Below, piece by piece: positions 24,673 to 39,670 of a stretch of DNA of 64,000 bases (within the stretch, counting starts at the first letter, position 1; the number at the start of each line of letters is the position of its first letter). The notes below the pieces were generated by a model. That model was not told the DNA's origin. It searched no databases and worked only from the letters and a program-made list of their open reading frames with translations. The stretch lies in NCBI RefSeq assembly GCF_910592395.1, contig NC_088309.1, forward strand, positions 27,344,599 to 27,408,598. Reading direction: 5' to 3'. The translations under genes and the position numbers were made by a program. The stretch comes from Lineus longissimus. Its lineage: Eukaryota > Nemertea > Pilidiophora > Heteronemertea > Lineidae.

Positions 24673-25763
24673 TTTATTCAAGAAGAAAATATACATTTTT
24701 TTATACCAATAAGATTATGTTACATATACATCGTTATTAAAGACTAAAAGATTCTGGATAAGATATACGACAGGTTCACTCTCGAAACTGTCCACTCTAC
24801 ATCTGTGACTATAGAATTAAGCAAAGATTTTTTATTTTCAAGAGCTCATTCTGGCTTGTTTTAGAAGATTGAAGTTCGATATATTATTTAACTACGAAAC
24901 ATGGCTGTAAACATAATGGAGCCAACAGTAGACTGTGATTGACACCTGTCAATTAGGGGAAGCATCTGTACTATCAGTTTGCCCTTACAAGTACAAGTTA
25001 AGAGTTATAGATAGATTTTAGCTTCATGCCAGAGACTGTCATAAGCCACATAACTCTACAAATGTGTTTCTTCTACAAGTTTGAATAAAACAACAGCTAC
25101 TTTGAGGTATGTATAACACAACAGTCACTGAGGTACCACGAGAGTTTAGTTTTAACAATACTGCAATACGGCTGGAACGATTTTACACCAAAACAGAACT
25201 TGCACAACTTACAATACATCACACCTTGAAGACAAAGGAATTCAAATTACTGGTGAAGTGGATAAATGATCCATGAGAGCCAATTAGGAAGCCTCCTCCC
25301 CTGCCCCGAGCCCACCCTCCACAAATATCCAAAGGAAAGACTATTATATTCATATGTTACAGCAAAATGTATCCCCACATGCAACTCCCCAACAACCCTC
25401 CTGGCAAATGTCACTTCTTCCTATCAGTGTCTCCATGTCATTTTATAGGCACCCTCTACTAAACTGAGATTATACACAAGACAGAATTTCGTGAACATTT
25501 TGTTGATATTTCAAGATATCCCCCTAATAGACCAATAAATAGACCGTTTGGCCAAAGCCATCTCAGAAAAAGATGCAATTTACAGCTGGAATGCTACGAC
25601 AACAAATTAGCCTGAAAGATGACAGCTCCTGGGCCTCCGGTGCTGGTTCTTCAATGTTGGTTGGTTGTACCATTCGTCCTGACCTCCACTGATGCCAGAA
25701 CAACAGGACATCACCACACATGTCATCCAGCAGGCTAATATTGTTTATTCCACATCTCTCCTC
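24673..25763 (-). other. CASP 3' UTR
   Basis: Sequence after the CASP stop on the minus strand. A minus-strand AATAAA (TTTATT on +) lies at 24673-24678, giving a 3' UTR of about 1.1 kb. Confidence 0.5.
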
Positions 25764-27945
25764 CTAATGCTTATGTACATGTCCTGGGTTGAATTGTGAA
25801 TCACCGTGAACCTTCATCATATGCTCGGCAAAGCTGAAACATGAAAGGAACAGTTGTCATCCCAACATGAAATCAAGCCCATTGGAGTGAAACCTATATG
25901 AATGCAGTCTGAACACTGTTTCATGTATGTCCGGCAATTGATGGCGATTTATTACAACACTAGAATCACAATAAGCATTCCATCTCGATACGACAGGAGG
26001 ATGCACTAAGGAATGATTGTCACATTTGGTGCCTATGTGGAATCATCAAACTCACATGGAGTAACGGCCAACCTACTTACTTTTGATGACATTCAGATGC
26101 GAGATCCCTCTTGCAGTCTTCAGTGTGAGCGACTTTGTAGAGAACCTTTAAAGAGACAGTAGAATCAATATAATGGAATTACTATGACTATAGTCCATTT
26201 ATACTCTGTTCCCTCAAGTTTGGGACAGCCCCTTATACTAGATAATATCTTGATTTGCTCAGACTGGTTATTTGTTGGACATCATAATAGCGTGGTTCTA
26301 CTTACAAGGAAGACTAGACAATGTAAGATGATCGTGTAGAAGAAGGCGATGGTCCGTGCCATTTTGTTACCCATAATGAAGCGACCCTGAAAAGACAAAC
26401 AATCAGAATGAACCAAAGGATGAAGCAAAGAACCAGATGGAGGCTCCCCTCTCACGCTATTACAGGAATATCTCAAAACCAACAGCTTCTCCATCTGGAT
26501 GTGCCAGAACAATAAAGGAGTTTGACTTTTGTGTCCTAGCGAACGTCACTTTCATTGACTACCTTGTCTTGGCAGGGAGGGACTGGCCCTGACCTCTAGA
26601 TAAGGAGCAGAGACAGTTTTCTTACCATGCTTAGTGTGATTTTGTCATAAGGCTTCAAGTTGGCATATTTCCTCATCCTTTCCTTCTTATTGAATGTCGT
26701 GAACGGGTCCAGCTTCTCCTCGTATTGTGTGGAGTAACGATTCAATGCTCCGTCATCTCCAGCTGGTCGACTCTGTGGAAGCAAGATGGTAAATGAGTGT
26801 GAACAAGGGCAGTCGGTGACTTCTGTATATCGCAGAATAAGCACACTGATACCTCATACAATACATGAATACAAGAACAAGCTGGACGGCATTACGGGCT
26901 ATAAAGTATGAGTAGATTAGGACTTCTCTGAGACACACTGTACATACTTACTCTGCTGGGGTAGGCTTGCAGGAATTTAATTTTTTCGTAGAGTTTGACA
27001 TTGTCTGATCGGAGTTTGTCCATTTCATTCTGAATCATCTGTATTTGTTGTTGATGGGCGATGTTTTGCTGAAAGACAATAAAAAGTCGTTTATCTGTAG
27101 GAGGGGACATTGTAAACAGTCACCAAAATATCAAAAAAATTTGAACATTTTCTTTATGACATGGAAGACAATGTTTTTTATGTTGATATTTTGAGAATAT
27201 GTCCAAGTTGTCATTTTGTGATATTTGGAAGAATAAGGTATATTATTAAGGTATATTATATCCCAAATCTCTGTTGATGGACCAACATCAGTCAGGTACT
27301 CACAGCCTCTAACTCCTGAGCCCTAACTCGGAATCGTTCCCTCTGACTCTGGACAATAGGCAGCAAAGATCCCGCGGCAGAGTTCGACTTGGAGTCTGGG
27401 GTACTTGTTGCTATGGTGACCTCCTTCAGGGCGTCTGCCATGATCTCACTGCTTGGGTTGGTGCTTGGCTCACCCTAAAACAAAGATTGACATGATATTT
27501 CATGTGACTTGTCACTGGATAAATGGAACAAGTCTTGGTAGGAGTAAAACCTTCAGTCTCTCCTAAGCTTCAAGGTTATCTACTGTGGCAGGAAGCAATT
27601 ACGTAGGAGGGATAGAAAGCCATTTTCTCCTTCCAGTGGCTACTGCTAATGATATGGCACTCTAGCTTATTACCACCCTCAGTAGAAAGGAGTATTTTGT
27701 ATGCTTTGACTGGCAATGCACAAAAGCTTGGCAAGTTGGCCCCCAAAACGTGTTACAGACCTGGTGGATGGTCTCAAAGTGGCCAAATGATCACCACACC
27801 ACACCTACCTCTCCTTCACCTCTGAATAGCGATGACAAGGCATTCACACTACGGAGATCTTCCTCCAATTGACTAATCAGCTGTTTCTGCTCATGAACAG
27901 TGTTGACGGCCTCCGTGTACTGCTGCTGAAGAGCATCGTATCGCA
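25764..27945 (-). CDS. CUX1: CASP-specific 3' exons of the CUX/CASP gene (Golgi coiled-coil membrane protein)
   Basis: These seven exons encode the C-terminal half of CASP, a golgin-like tail-anchored protein of the Golgi involved in retrograde traffic. Exons: 27809-27945, 27304-27474, 26952-27068, 26626-26772, 26306-26386, 26081-26145 and 25764-25833 (stop TAG at 25764-25766). The first begins with two bases that complete the G left by the shared exon at 48364, so the frame closes. Visible CASP hallmarks are QSQRERFRVRAQELEA, KLRSDNVKLYEKIKFLQAYP, YSTQYEEKLDPFTTFNKKER, then the membrane anchor NKMARTIAFFYTIILHCLVF followed by the short lumenal tail ending in His. With the shared exons from 60361 on, CASP totals 445 codons here, so about 240 N-terminal residues are missing off window. 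Confidence 0.93.
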
Positions 27946-28855
27946 CTGGAATGGATTACAACACTTACTGAACCTATACCAACAGCAGACATCAGCAAGA
28001 TAACAACATGTTAAGACAAAGAGAGAATAATAAGGAGACCCAACTTGTCCTCATTCATGATACCACATCACTGTCATGTTCACCGCCCAAAAGATAGATA
28101 TTGTTATGTGTACTCACCATGAATTCAATCACGCAGTATGCTTTGGACTTTCAGTCAAATGTGAGAATGTCCTATTTGATTCATTTCAGCCATTGTGTAT
28201 GGTTCAATAAGGTCAACCTCGAGAGAGATGTGGCATTTCTCTCCATTTGTGGAAATGTTCAATTATAAGGGTTTACATAGGGTACCACTGGTCCTCCAAG
28301 TGTACCAACATGTAAAGGTGATGACGCCAGCATTTTGTTCAGTTTTCACCACACTGGCACGGGTAACAACAATACAAAACACAGACTCCAAGCACCAATC
28401 TGTCATCGCCATTTACGACAAAATAGGCAGCCGATAGTCCAGATATTCTATAAACTGATACTCAAAGTGCTGCTCCTAACTCACAATCCCCGTCTTCAAA
28501 GAGCAGACTTTCCAAATTTTTTCACTTTCTTACATAAACCAGATTCGAAAGTCAGCCTGTCAGTAATAACATGCCAAATACAGTCCAGCCTCTACCACTG
28601 TGCACAGGAATTAAATGTTTTGCACCAGTTATTATGACTCGCAGGCCAACTTTCGAATGTGGTCGATTCCGCATGCATGTCCTCAGAGAGATCGTAGAGA
28701 AAGCACAGATGGGACAACAAATAGTTTTAAAGCAGGGGCAGAGAATGGTGTGGAGATATTGGAGTCTACAAGTACTGCATAGAAACAACTAGAAGTAGGA
28801 CATGCAGAAACTGATATGAAAGAACAAAGCCTGAAGTACAAGGCACAATATACAA
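27946..28855 (-). other. Intron between CUX 3' end and CASP exons
   Basis: No coding sequence recognised. In the CASP transcript this belongs to a roughly 20.4-kb intron (27946-48363) that spans all CUX-specific exons. Confidence 0.55.
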
Positions 28856-31800
28856 TTTATTCACAAAATGGAAAAAGTCCTCTATTTCATATAACTTCCC
28901 ATACCGGATAAAAATGCACATTTCTTTGTATTATATAAAATGCCATACAAAAGCTTCTTATAAGACAGCATAACACAATAGCACAACAACATCGATATGA
29001 CTTTAAAAGGTTGGGAAAACAGTATATGGAACAAGTCATCAATGGAAAAGTATCAAAGATAAAGTCAGAAGCACAAGGAAAGGCTCAGAAAATATGCTGC
29101 TTTGGAATACCAATGGCAACGATTTCGTTTCCGTGCAGAACTGGGGATCGACTATCTCCCTATGTCAACTGGCATACTAGCAATGTTCTAAGAGTTCTTA
29201 TTCACATGATTTTGAATACATTCACTGATGGTGAAATTACCACAGATTATCTTTATATGACTATTTTTTGGAGTGATATTTGATGTAGGGAAGTACGAGC
29301 ATGCAAGACCACACAGAGAACACATGCATCGAGAAAAAGATTTGGGGCAGAGGGAAAGGGACATGAACACAAAGCATAAAGTGCTTCTTGAGGACAAATG
29401 TCCGAGTTACTCTTAATGTCACCATTAGAATACATTTAGATCGTAGCAAACAGGCCAGTACTATTCTCATTAGAATCTAAAGGACTCAACTCCTCAAAGG
29501 TTAGCTACTACCTTGTAGATGTTTGAGAAAAGTATATCCTTGGGTGTTGATAATGGAATACACAAAGACTGTTCAAATTTGGACAGAAATAGTGAAAAAC
29601 CTGTCCAAGTTTCCACCGACTGCCCTGATCTGTCATGGAGTGTCATATTCAATCAACCTCAAGTTTCATGCCTAAGGTCATCTATCTATAGGATAGAGCA
29701 GTATCCTATACAATACACGTAGCATCATCCTATAGAAGAGTACCCTTATACACAACTGTATGGGGCACACTGAGTGGAAGCTTGAGGTGGAATGAATAAG
29801 AGAAGAAATCGACATTGATGAAAGGAAAACATGCCTGAAGTCTTGTATGCATTTCACATGCACAAATAAACCGCAACAAACCGACTAACCCACGAAATCA
29901 ATCAAGGATTTAATCACTATAATGAGCATTTACAAATATATCATTTCACTTCAAAGAGCAGTTTGAATTGTTACAGTGAAATACAATATTCTCAAAGTAG
30001 ACTTATACGAAAAACAAGTACTTAAAACGTCAGAGTCAATTTAGGCAGCAAGGATTCAAGATTTTATCATTCATTAGCCACATATTCAAAACATTTCAAA
30101 AGTGTTCCGAAACAAAGATTCTGATGATGAAACTTTCTGCAGTTGATTACTAAGATCTTGAAACAGAAAATCTCCAATCCTCACTTTCATAATTGCCCAC
30201 TTGGTGTTTACAACTAATGCACTTCAAGGCAAAATCAACAAGAATCCTTTTAAAAAAGACCATTTTATTTCAAAGACTTATTAGAAACGACATCCAGTAA
30301 CCATCATAAAGAGGGATTAGTTCCGAAGACTTGTAAAATTTGGAATACGTGGAAAAATGACAAGATTTACTGACATCACAACCGAAACAAGTCAAAGAAC
30401 TGTAGAATGTTCATATTCATAATCACAAAAGCTAGGCCTACCTCTTCTTGAGGGAGAAAGTTGTGCTGCACTCAAAGTGAATCAGATAAAGTCAAACCCA
30501 TCTTAATAGATTTGAATGCAAAATCTTTATTCATTCATTGATGCTGGACTACCTATGGTATCCTACTGTACTTCCCTCATATTTCAAAAAGAGGGTCACA
30601 ACTGGTATTACATGTAGTATGCAGTGAATCTTAGGACATATGTAAAGGCACTGGCAACAGTTGTCAACTAAATGCATGAACCGGCATGCCACTAACATGA
30701 TTTGATCCAATATGACCAACCTAGTGTTGAGTACCACTAATAAACTTGTCCATTAGAACTAGCAACTTGATGAAGAAAAGTGATTTTTCAGTTCATCTGA
30801 CAGTGGTCTTTAGCCTGATTTCAGTAGAACACCTTGGGTGGAACGTATCACCTACATCAAGCTACAAGAGAATGCAAACAAGTACATTGTTCACACAAGG
30901 TATTTAAAGAAGGTTATAAACCTAGCTATGTGAAGTAGGAAAGAGACCCATTTGTCTGACCATAAGTGATTTTAAAAGTATGTTAAGATCCTTACTTGAG
31001 TTGTCTCAAGTAACTGGAAGTACAGTTTATATCTCTAACTACATTTAAGTAAAACCTCAGATAGACTGGCCATATATGTGGGAAGCATTCATGGTGAGAA
31101 GACCATGGCTCACCAGTCCCTACTGTGGAACCTGTCGTTGCCCTGTCAACATCACACTATCCCCCTCCCCCTCCAATGAACTAATAAGGCACAGAGTCAA
31201 TGATCATTTCTGTCTAAATACTCAAACTACTCCAGATAACTCTGAAGTAATTGGTATTTGGCTGATTGAAAGAAACAGATCATTTGTTTCTTCAACAAAC
31301 TAGAATGCCCTTTTCTTGAGGACAAAATTAATCCAAAATCTTTCTCTACTCAATGCACGAACTTGGAAATTCAACTGATTTTCAAAGTAAACCGAATGTC
31401 CTCAGACTGGTATGATATTCTGAATCAGTGGTTCAATCCATTTTCAAACTTATTCAGGCAAATCTGGCCAAAAGGCCAAGAAACACAACCGGTTTTGTTA
31501 TATGTTTTCTACTGCTATTCAGGGAGACAGCAAGATTAGCATTAAGTTTGTTTTTGTAGGATCATGAGAAGTACCAACACATTGTAGAAGTATGCAGAGT
31601 TACTGAGGTTCAACATCATCACAACCATCTCGTGTCACTTCAACAAGACAAAATTTAGTTGAAGCCATCATTGAGAATTTTATACATGATTTCTACATGG
31701 AATTCATACTCGATCGTATCAACCAGCTATAATGATTTCACTAGACAACACAAAATATAAACGGCTCCTCGTAGAACCTAAAGAGTATTGTAAGGATCCC

Positions 31801-34800
31801 TTCGAAAGATATGTTACATTAAACCATTGAGGATTTTGCACTAAGGTGAAAAAGCCATTTACAAGTTGCTCACAATCCATTAACCCTTCATTCAACTACT
31901 TATTGAAGCTATACCTGAATAGGATGCCACTGGATTTCTTCCAGTTGACTGTGTTGAAAGTATATCAGATATTGTTTTCAACCAAGTGACGGTATGAGTT
32001 TGTACGAATGATGTTTGAAGGGTTAATGGTTGATTATTATGCAAACAGAAGTTATCAGATCTCTTCTTCAAAGACAGTGTATGCTCTACTGCGTCTCTAG
32101 TCAACACTGAACAAGGTTAAACAAGGCTTGATCATCAAAGCAGCCTCTCCAAGTGAACCCTGCACCCGACACACCAATTTACCCTAACAATTACGGCTTG
32201 TCAAAACCTATACACATGACCATTCACTGGAATGCCCTCGGAGGGCACTTTCTGCTGATACCATTTGAATTTGTGTTATGATCCGACATTTTCCCCCAAC
32301 ACGTCCAAATCCACCACCTTCACAGGTGTATGGCCAGACGATGTTGTGATCTCAAGGCCTTGCGTGTCAAGATGTGATTCGAGTACATTGTACATTATTG
32401 GTGCACATCATGTCGTTATATCAGATGTACAGTTCATGAGTTAGCACAATAAGTATGTCACCGACTCCAAAGTTGACTCGAGACGTAGTTAATGTAGGTT
32501 ATAACAAGTGAAGACATGAAATGAGCAAAGAGCAGCTGACCCGAGCCAGGGTCATATACAAGTAAAACAAAAGCAGTTAGAGCGATGAAATCAAATCTCA
32601 TATACATGATCAATATCTACAGCAATTACAATATAAACAGATAACCTTCAATCAAGGTTCGTGATAGGGAAAGGAAGCGATGCTCGGGGACTGGGAAGGG
32701 ATTTTTAGTCCAGGATGGGACTCGCAGAAATGCATTTGTGCATTAGTGGATTATCACGAATATCTACAGACCGAAAGAAGATAATGAATTTCATTCATTG
32801 GTAAAATATCTTTACATTTGTATTTGAAACTAAAATGGAAGTCTACCAGGATATTGGAACACATCATTAAAACATGAGGTTAATCCTTTTATCAGAAACG
32901 GAGGTATGAATCTTGGATATTAAGTCTTAAATCTCATTGGCGTATTTCACTGCAATGTGGTTTTAGAACAAATGTGTTGAAGAGCATATGTCACCAGAAG
33001 TTGGCTTTGGGAGAGGAAGCTAAACTTAGCTTGATATAAAACTGCTTTCAAGTTGAACAATATCTGTATGATCATTCAACCAATCATTTAGACTACATGA
33101 CTATAAACAACAAGAAGAACTGGTTCAGATCATGCCCCCCCCCCCCCCCAGTCCCTTCCCAAATAACTTCTCAGTCAAAACACTACAGAAAATAAATTCA
33201 TGTTTAAATGTGTTGTTACACACTGAGTTTCACAGTAAGACAAGCCTTGTGTAACACCAAGTTCCCATCAAACTAGAACAGCAGAATCATAGGCCGATTC
33301 AGTTTCTCAACACTTTATAATGTAGACTGTGAACTACAGCAATATGCTATTTGACAACACCTTTACAATACAGAGTAGCACCTCATGAATAGGTTTTATG
33401 TTGGTTCGTATATATTTCATGTATGACGACACAACCAGACAGCCAAAGGCATCTCAGCATGAGCAATTGTAGTTCATGGCACAACGTCACAACTAACACG
33501 CAAATAAACAAAGGGGGACCCTTTGAAAAGATCTGAACCAGTTCAACGTTTCTATACCGGACAAATGAAGGATGTGATGATTCGGAAAAGGAAATGCTTT
33601 TGCTGACAACCTCAAATGGTTACTTGGAGAAGCCAAGACTGAGTCCCCTCAAAGCATAAGGCAAAGCTGAAGAGTGTCAACTAAACCATAAAACAATCCA
33701 ATGGCAAGATTCTATGAGTATATAAACTAACCAAAACAAGAGAGAAGGCCATTCTTTACCACAAACTTAACCTTAATCAGAGCAGAGTGTATATGCTCAA
33801 GGTCTTAGAAACGGGGTAGACATGGTCAGTACAGATCATCAGCTTACCATGGATACTGGTATAACAAATCTCAAGCTGCCCTCATATATTGAATTTAATC
33901 AGAAGCAATATTTTGCTAAAATGATAAAAGTCTGAAGAGGCATTCAATAGAATGACCCTACATACATTATAGACCAACTGCACAACTTCAGGCTAGATTT
34001 GAAGCCACCTGTAACAGAATAGCTGAGTTTCAATCTCACTTCTTCAGTTTGTGCCACACATTTCAGTATTTGACCAAATACAAGGTGATTCCCAGAATAC
34101 TCCAAAGTGAAGGAGTAAGACATTTTTAAAACAATCGGAAGACATTTCAGTGAAACTGAAAAGAATGGTAAACTCATTAAGAATCAACAAAAGTTAATAC
34201 TAAAGCAGAGAGTGAGCATTAAGCATCTACTCAAAAGAAAAGATGCGTGAAAATGAGTATTCTTGAATGAATCTTGGTCGACTCCTAGGTTATTTACCAA
34301 TAAAATAACACATGTCCTGTCCTCTTGTGAACTAAATCATTCTCCCAAGGAGTAACTGGAAGCTGTCTATTCAGGAATAGGGTATGACCTGATGTCGGGA
34401 GAACCCGCACCAGTTGACCCCAAACTGGCATGGGATGATTTCAACATTATCGCGGTAAATTTCATAGGTTTTCAAGTGTACATGTTCCATATTTTGATCC
34501 GATGATCCATTCCTGACCATTCTACACCCCTCCCTAAACTACACTGAAAAATAAAGACCGCGTTTGTTTTTCTTTATAAAATACATGCGACCATAGTAAA
34601 ACGTACAGATATACAGCATATAAGGACTTGAAGTTCAAAATGTTTCATACACTAACCCACTACATGGAAAATTTCAAAAAGTTCAAATGGAAAAATAGGA
34701 ATAAAAATCTTTGAAATTTTATACATTTATATGTTTGTTATACATGATAAACCACAATCATCATCGACAGCACAAGCGTACACAGTCTCATAATGTATAT

Positions 34801-37800
34801 GTTATTCATATGAATTGAAAACAATATGCAACAATGTACAAAGGAAGAGTTGAGAAGACACCAGAATCTTTGAATACCAGAACATTTCTACAATTCGAAA
34901 CACTGACAAATAGAGGCAAAATGTTTAGGGGAAGCTTAATTACACGATGTTCAATCCAACACAATCAACCCATTTTATGTTTATCCATCATAGGGACTAG
35001 GTTAAAGGATCAAAGGCTTAAAAGAAGACTTTGGTTTAAGAGTTAGTAGATTGACAAGTATGAAAACCAAGAGAGCCGACAAAGACTTCTGACCCGAGAA
35101 CAGCCTAAGCAATTTTTGAACATTCTGCTGCAGCTATCTGCGACAGTTATCACTGCAATGAGCGATCAAATGATAGCTCATCTGCGGGGTAAAACCCATC
35201 ATCCCTGGCTTTGATATTGATTGCCAGATGCAGCAATAGTGGATTCCTGTCACAGCTACCTGTGATGACCACCACAACCATAGATTCTTGTCTTAGGCGA
35301 TCAGGCCATAGCGACGAAAATTGATCATTTGTTGGGCGTTATTCCAGCCTCTTATGTTAAAGATGACATCAAGGAAATCTGAAATTGCTATATGCAATCA
35401 TCCTCAGTCTCGACATTGAAATCAGTGCCAGCCATTTTTGGCTGTACAACACATCGTGATTCTTACAATATTGAAAACTACGACTCATAATAAAGTTCTC
35501 TTTTTGAAAAGAAAACATGTTGTTTAACAACAGATGCCATTAATTCAGTTAACTGGTATATAAAATGATGAAGCATACACAGGGAATGTTGGAGCAAAGG
35601 TGAACCATGACGATTATATTAGGAGAGACAAACTCTGAACGGTAAAGTTTCAAAAATATAGAGAAAGGCCGCTAATGGCCTAATGCGACATTATGACGTC
35701 ATGATTTTGTTCTAATTTCTCAAGTTTTTTTCCAAACAACTATCATCACAGAGTTAATCGAAGCACAACAGGGAAAACACAAACACTGGAATGAAAGTGT
35801 AAAGCATTTAACCTTTTCACAAGTCAAACATTGAAGAAAATAGTTTACAGTGAACCAAAGTCAAATGCTTAGCCATCTTTGTAGAGTCTTGTGAGACTGA
35901 ATTGGTTTGTTCCTTAAAAAGACCTCTTGGATCGATAAATTTATGTATATAAACAAGTGATTCCAACTTATTCTAAAACATGCTGTGTAGCACAACACGT
36001 TTTACCATCAGATTAGGAGAAATGATGTCATAATTTTGACAAGATCTAAATCGTGAACACTCTTTCAAATAAAATCACACATGAAAACTTGAAAACTCAT
36101 TCTCAATGTGAAAAGGTTAAATATGAAAAATATTTCATGATGAAAATGACAACATGACAAATGTAACAGTAAAATGCTTTAAACCCACTGTTATAAACCT
36201 ACAATGGTGATAAAGTTTCAATGAAAACAATTCATGGAATTTTAAAAACGGTTTTGAATTCTCTCAGTTTGGCAGTACTGATAATGACACAATGACATGG
36301 CACCAATATACGTGCAGTGTTAATAAGGTTAGACACCACCAGCCCAGCTCAACATGAAATAAATGCAATCCCAGATTAGCACAATATACTATCAAATTAA
36401 GATCATTATTCTTGTCTGCTCTGATTAATAAATGGAACATGTCATTTTTAGCTTATTTCAAGTTGACACTGCCTAAAACTTTTGAGTGAAATGACTTTAA
36501 CAATCCAAAATACATCCACAAAGTACTAGCAGGCAATGCAGTTGTTAAAAAAAAACTGATAATCTTTTATTCCATGATACAACAAAAAGCTGTACAACAA
36601 AGAATAATGATTTTAACGCGATACAAGTAATTTCTGTTTTGAACGACTATTGTGATACGACATCACTGTCTGGCAATGGATAGACACACACAAATGACAT
36701 CGTACAACATTTAATTGTAACTTGAGATTACATTGCAATTGGCTTCAGAACCAATTCAGAGATTCTCCATTCTGGCAGTATGTGATTTTGACGAAGTTTC
36801 AAAACCATCCAAAAGTTGTTTACCATCCGTATTCAGACAGATGAGAGAGATTCCAGACAATGAATAGGTAAAAGAGATGAAAAAGAAGTATTTCAGTCGA
36901 ATCTGCTCCATTGCCAAACTGTGATGCCAGCTCTTCAGACACCAAGATGAAGAAATGCCGATGACTGCTTGGAGAACACAGGATATCCTGACTGTTGGAT
37001 TGTACGTGATAGCTTTGAAGGGTTCAGCAGAAGAGTGACTGAGACGTCTGCATTATCAAAAGGTAATCATATTCAAAGAAAACTCTGTAAAATGTGTCAT
37101 TCTTTCAGGAGTTACCATCATACGACACTTTTACTGACTTGAAAAGTTGTCTTATCTGAAAATCTACTGTAAGAAATGTGTATAAGTCAAGTTGAGACCA
37201 TCAATGAGGAACCTTATGCATGATAAACCATGTCAGGATGGTGGTGCTGCAAACATTTTAGCAGGGTGCTTACACTTGAAACACACATAGCACATCACAC
37301 TGACTCTGATATGAGGCAACGCCAGAATCAGTGACACCTCAAGGATTGGTCATGCAGGTTCTTGACTGGCCCTACACTGGTTCACCCTCAGCCGCCAACT
37401 CTGGATCAAAGCTCTCTCTTTCTTGAAATGATCGATGCAAATGTCTCATGAGAATGGATAAGGCAGAAAACGGTGAGAGGAGTAATACTTTACAAAGACG
37501 CAGAGTTAGAAAGTCACATGAATATACAACTGTGGACTTGAGAAGATATTTGAACCATAGAAAATATAACTTCACAACACGGGATGATAAAAATTTATAT
37601 GCAGATCTGAAATTCCATAATACAAAGTGTCCATTAATTTGAGAAATAGTTTGAGGTAAAATTTGAAGAACAGTAGCGTTCTGGCAAGACAGCACAAAGT
37701 GTCTGTTTGAAATGACATTCAAATCACAAGAAGTTATGAGAAAGTATTCAATCTACAGCCTAGGTCACCCGCTCTGACAACGGATGTAAACTTGTGTCTT

Positions 37801-38729
37801 GAAATGAAATACTCGACACTGATACTCATCTAATTGATATACTAAAGAGTAAAGTAATATAGAAGTAAAATGCAAGAATACTGAGTTAGGAAGATTAAGA
37901 TATTTGCCAGATATTAAAACGGAAGATGCAGTTTTTTTACGCAGACGTCCAGGCCTGTTTCACCTGAAGTTGCTGACTGTTTATAAGTAAGGTCATTAGA
38001 GAATGCTACGTGTGTAAACAAACTGCACCTGCCCACCAAGATGATCATACTGACCTCAACGCTTTAATAGGCCAAGTAATGATCCTATTCTACTTAATAC
38101 AAATACACAATGAACACATGTTAAAGTTATATGTGCCACTTGAATGTCCACCAGAAAACAGAACAAAACTTTTCAGAAAATATAGATCTGTGCAAAATGG
38201 AGATAAATGGTGAGAAGGAAGATGACATAGAATCAAAACAGTTGCAACAGAACATCACTGTATAGCAGCATTATCTTTTTAAGTAATGAAAAATAAAAGA
38301 TACATGGTTGTGTAGCGAGATTCTGATGCAAGTGTTTTGAGACTTGTGCGAGATGAGCAACAAACAACACATGCAAAAAGTTAGATCAACAGTCGAGAAA
38401 CCTTCACAGTACAAAATTTAGGAAGAAGGCAATATGAAGACATAGACCAACCCGAGGGAATACACCAGCCGTCCAGGAGAAGCAGATAAGACCTCAATGG
38501 AAAACATGAGCAGGGCTTCTCCGTGGACATCACAATCACCAACACACATGCTGGGCTGATCCATGATAAAGCACCAACACGCCTTGACACGTCCCAAGTG
38601 AGCACACAACACTTGGGTTAGAACAGAACAAGTCAAGGCAGAAAATGTCACACAACCAGAAAATGGCTGCCTACTTCACATAAGGCTGCCAAAAAGTGAA
38701 ATATGGCCACCTAATAAATGTATGCGGCA
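28856..38729 (-). other. Probable very long CUX 3' UTR (or intergenic part of the CASP intron)
   Basis: About 9.9 kb without any credible coding exon, between the CUX stop and a minus-strand AATAAA at 28856-28861. Earlier TTTATT hexamers on + (for example near 30528) could serve as alternative sites. It contains a run of 15 C at 33135-33149. Vertebrate CUX mRNAs have long 3' UTRs, which makes the UTR reading plausible, but no transcript evidence is available here. Confidence 0.45.
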
Positions 38730-39670
38730 TTAAAATTCCCAGCCTTCATTTCTTCCATTCTCTTCATGAAGGTTCTTCTCCAGCCGTGATATCTTCTCTG
38801 AGCGGTCCACTTCTTCCCACTCCAGCTCAGACCGCTCAATCGCTTTCTGTAGCTTCTTGATCTTGGTATCGCGTGGTGATCCATCCTTTGAGAGATCGTC
38901 TACTTCCAGCCGACTGTCATGGCTGTGAACCGACGTGGCAGTAGCAGGGGTAGACCGCTCACTGTGGTCACCCTGCGTGGTCAACACATCACTCCCTTCA
39001 CTCATCACTGGTAGATCCATCCCGTCCTGTCGCTGTGATTTATCCAACTGTATCCCCTGATACACCCACTGTGGTTTAGCCGACTTGCGCCGATTCGATG
39101 CGGACAGCGATAATCGTCTCTGTCCATCGGCACCGTTACATAGACTCTCAGAGTCAGAGTCTTTTGCATTGCTGCCATTATCCATCAAATGATTACTTTC
39201 AAACGAATTCGCCGACGAAGCCCGACTCAAGTTTACAGGTTCAAAAGATGGGAACATCCACTGAGTCATTTCCCGACTCTGAGAATGCATGTACTGATTA
39301 TAATCATTTGATAGTTCACTATTATCAGACATGTTTTCTCCATCTTCGTTTTTCGCCTGTGAGTTTTCTGCATCTGACCCGTTATCATTGGTGGGTGTTC
39401 CCGGGTGAGCTTGCTGCTTTGTTCGCATGCGATGGTTATGGAACCAATTGATGACAGTTTTTGGAGCAACACCAAGCTGCATGGCCAAGGCCTCTATTGT
39501 GCTCTGATTAGGATATGGGTCTTGTAGATATGTTTGACGAAGCGTCTCCTTCTGTTCCTCAGAGAAGAAGACGCGGGCTTTCTTCATGGGTACACCACCT
39601 GAAGAATTTGTATTCTCCAGGGACTGATCCTCAGCTTGACTGATATGGTGATTCTTCCTCTTACGGTGGG
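38730..39670 (-). other. CUX homeobox exon and C-terminus
   Basis: 941-nt last coding exon. A basic AHRKRKNHH linker leads to the homeodomain [20 protein letters not shown] to [15 protein letters not shown]. His at homeodomain position 50 (WFHN) is the CUX hallmark. A Ser/Asp-rich region follows, then a C-terminal charged coiled coil ([20 protein letters not shown]) ending in WEF. The full homeodomain lies at about 39,410-39,590. Confidence 0.95.

Noticed and set aside
37372-37722. 116-codon minus-strand frame in the CUX 3' region
   Set aside because: No recognisable domain, no splice context, typical of chance frames in AT-rich DNA.
39098-39451. Plus-strand frame of 117 codons opposite the homeobox exon
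   Set aside because: Antisense shadow of the CUX homeobox exon.
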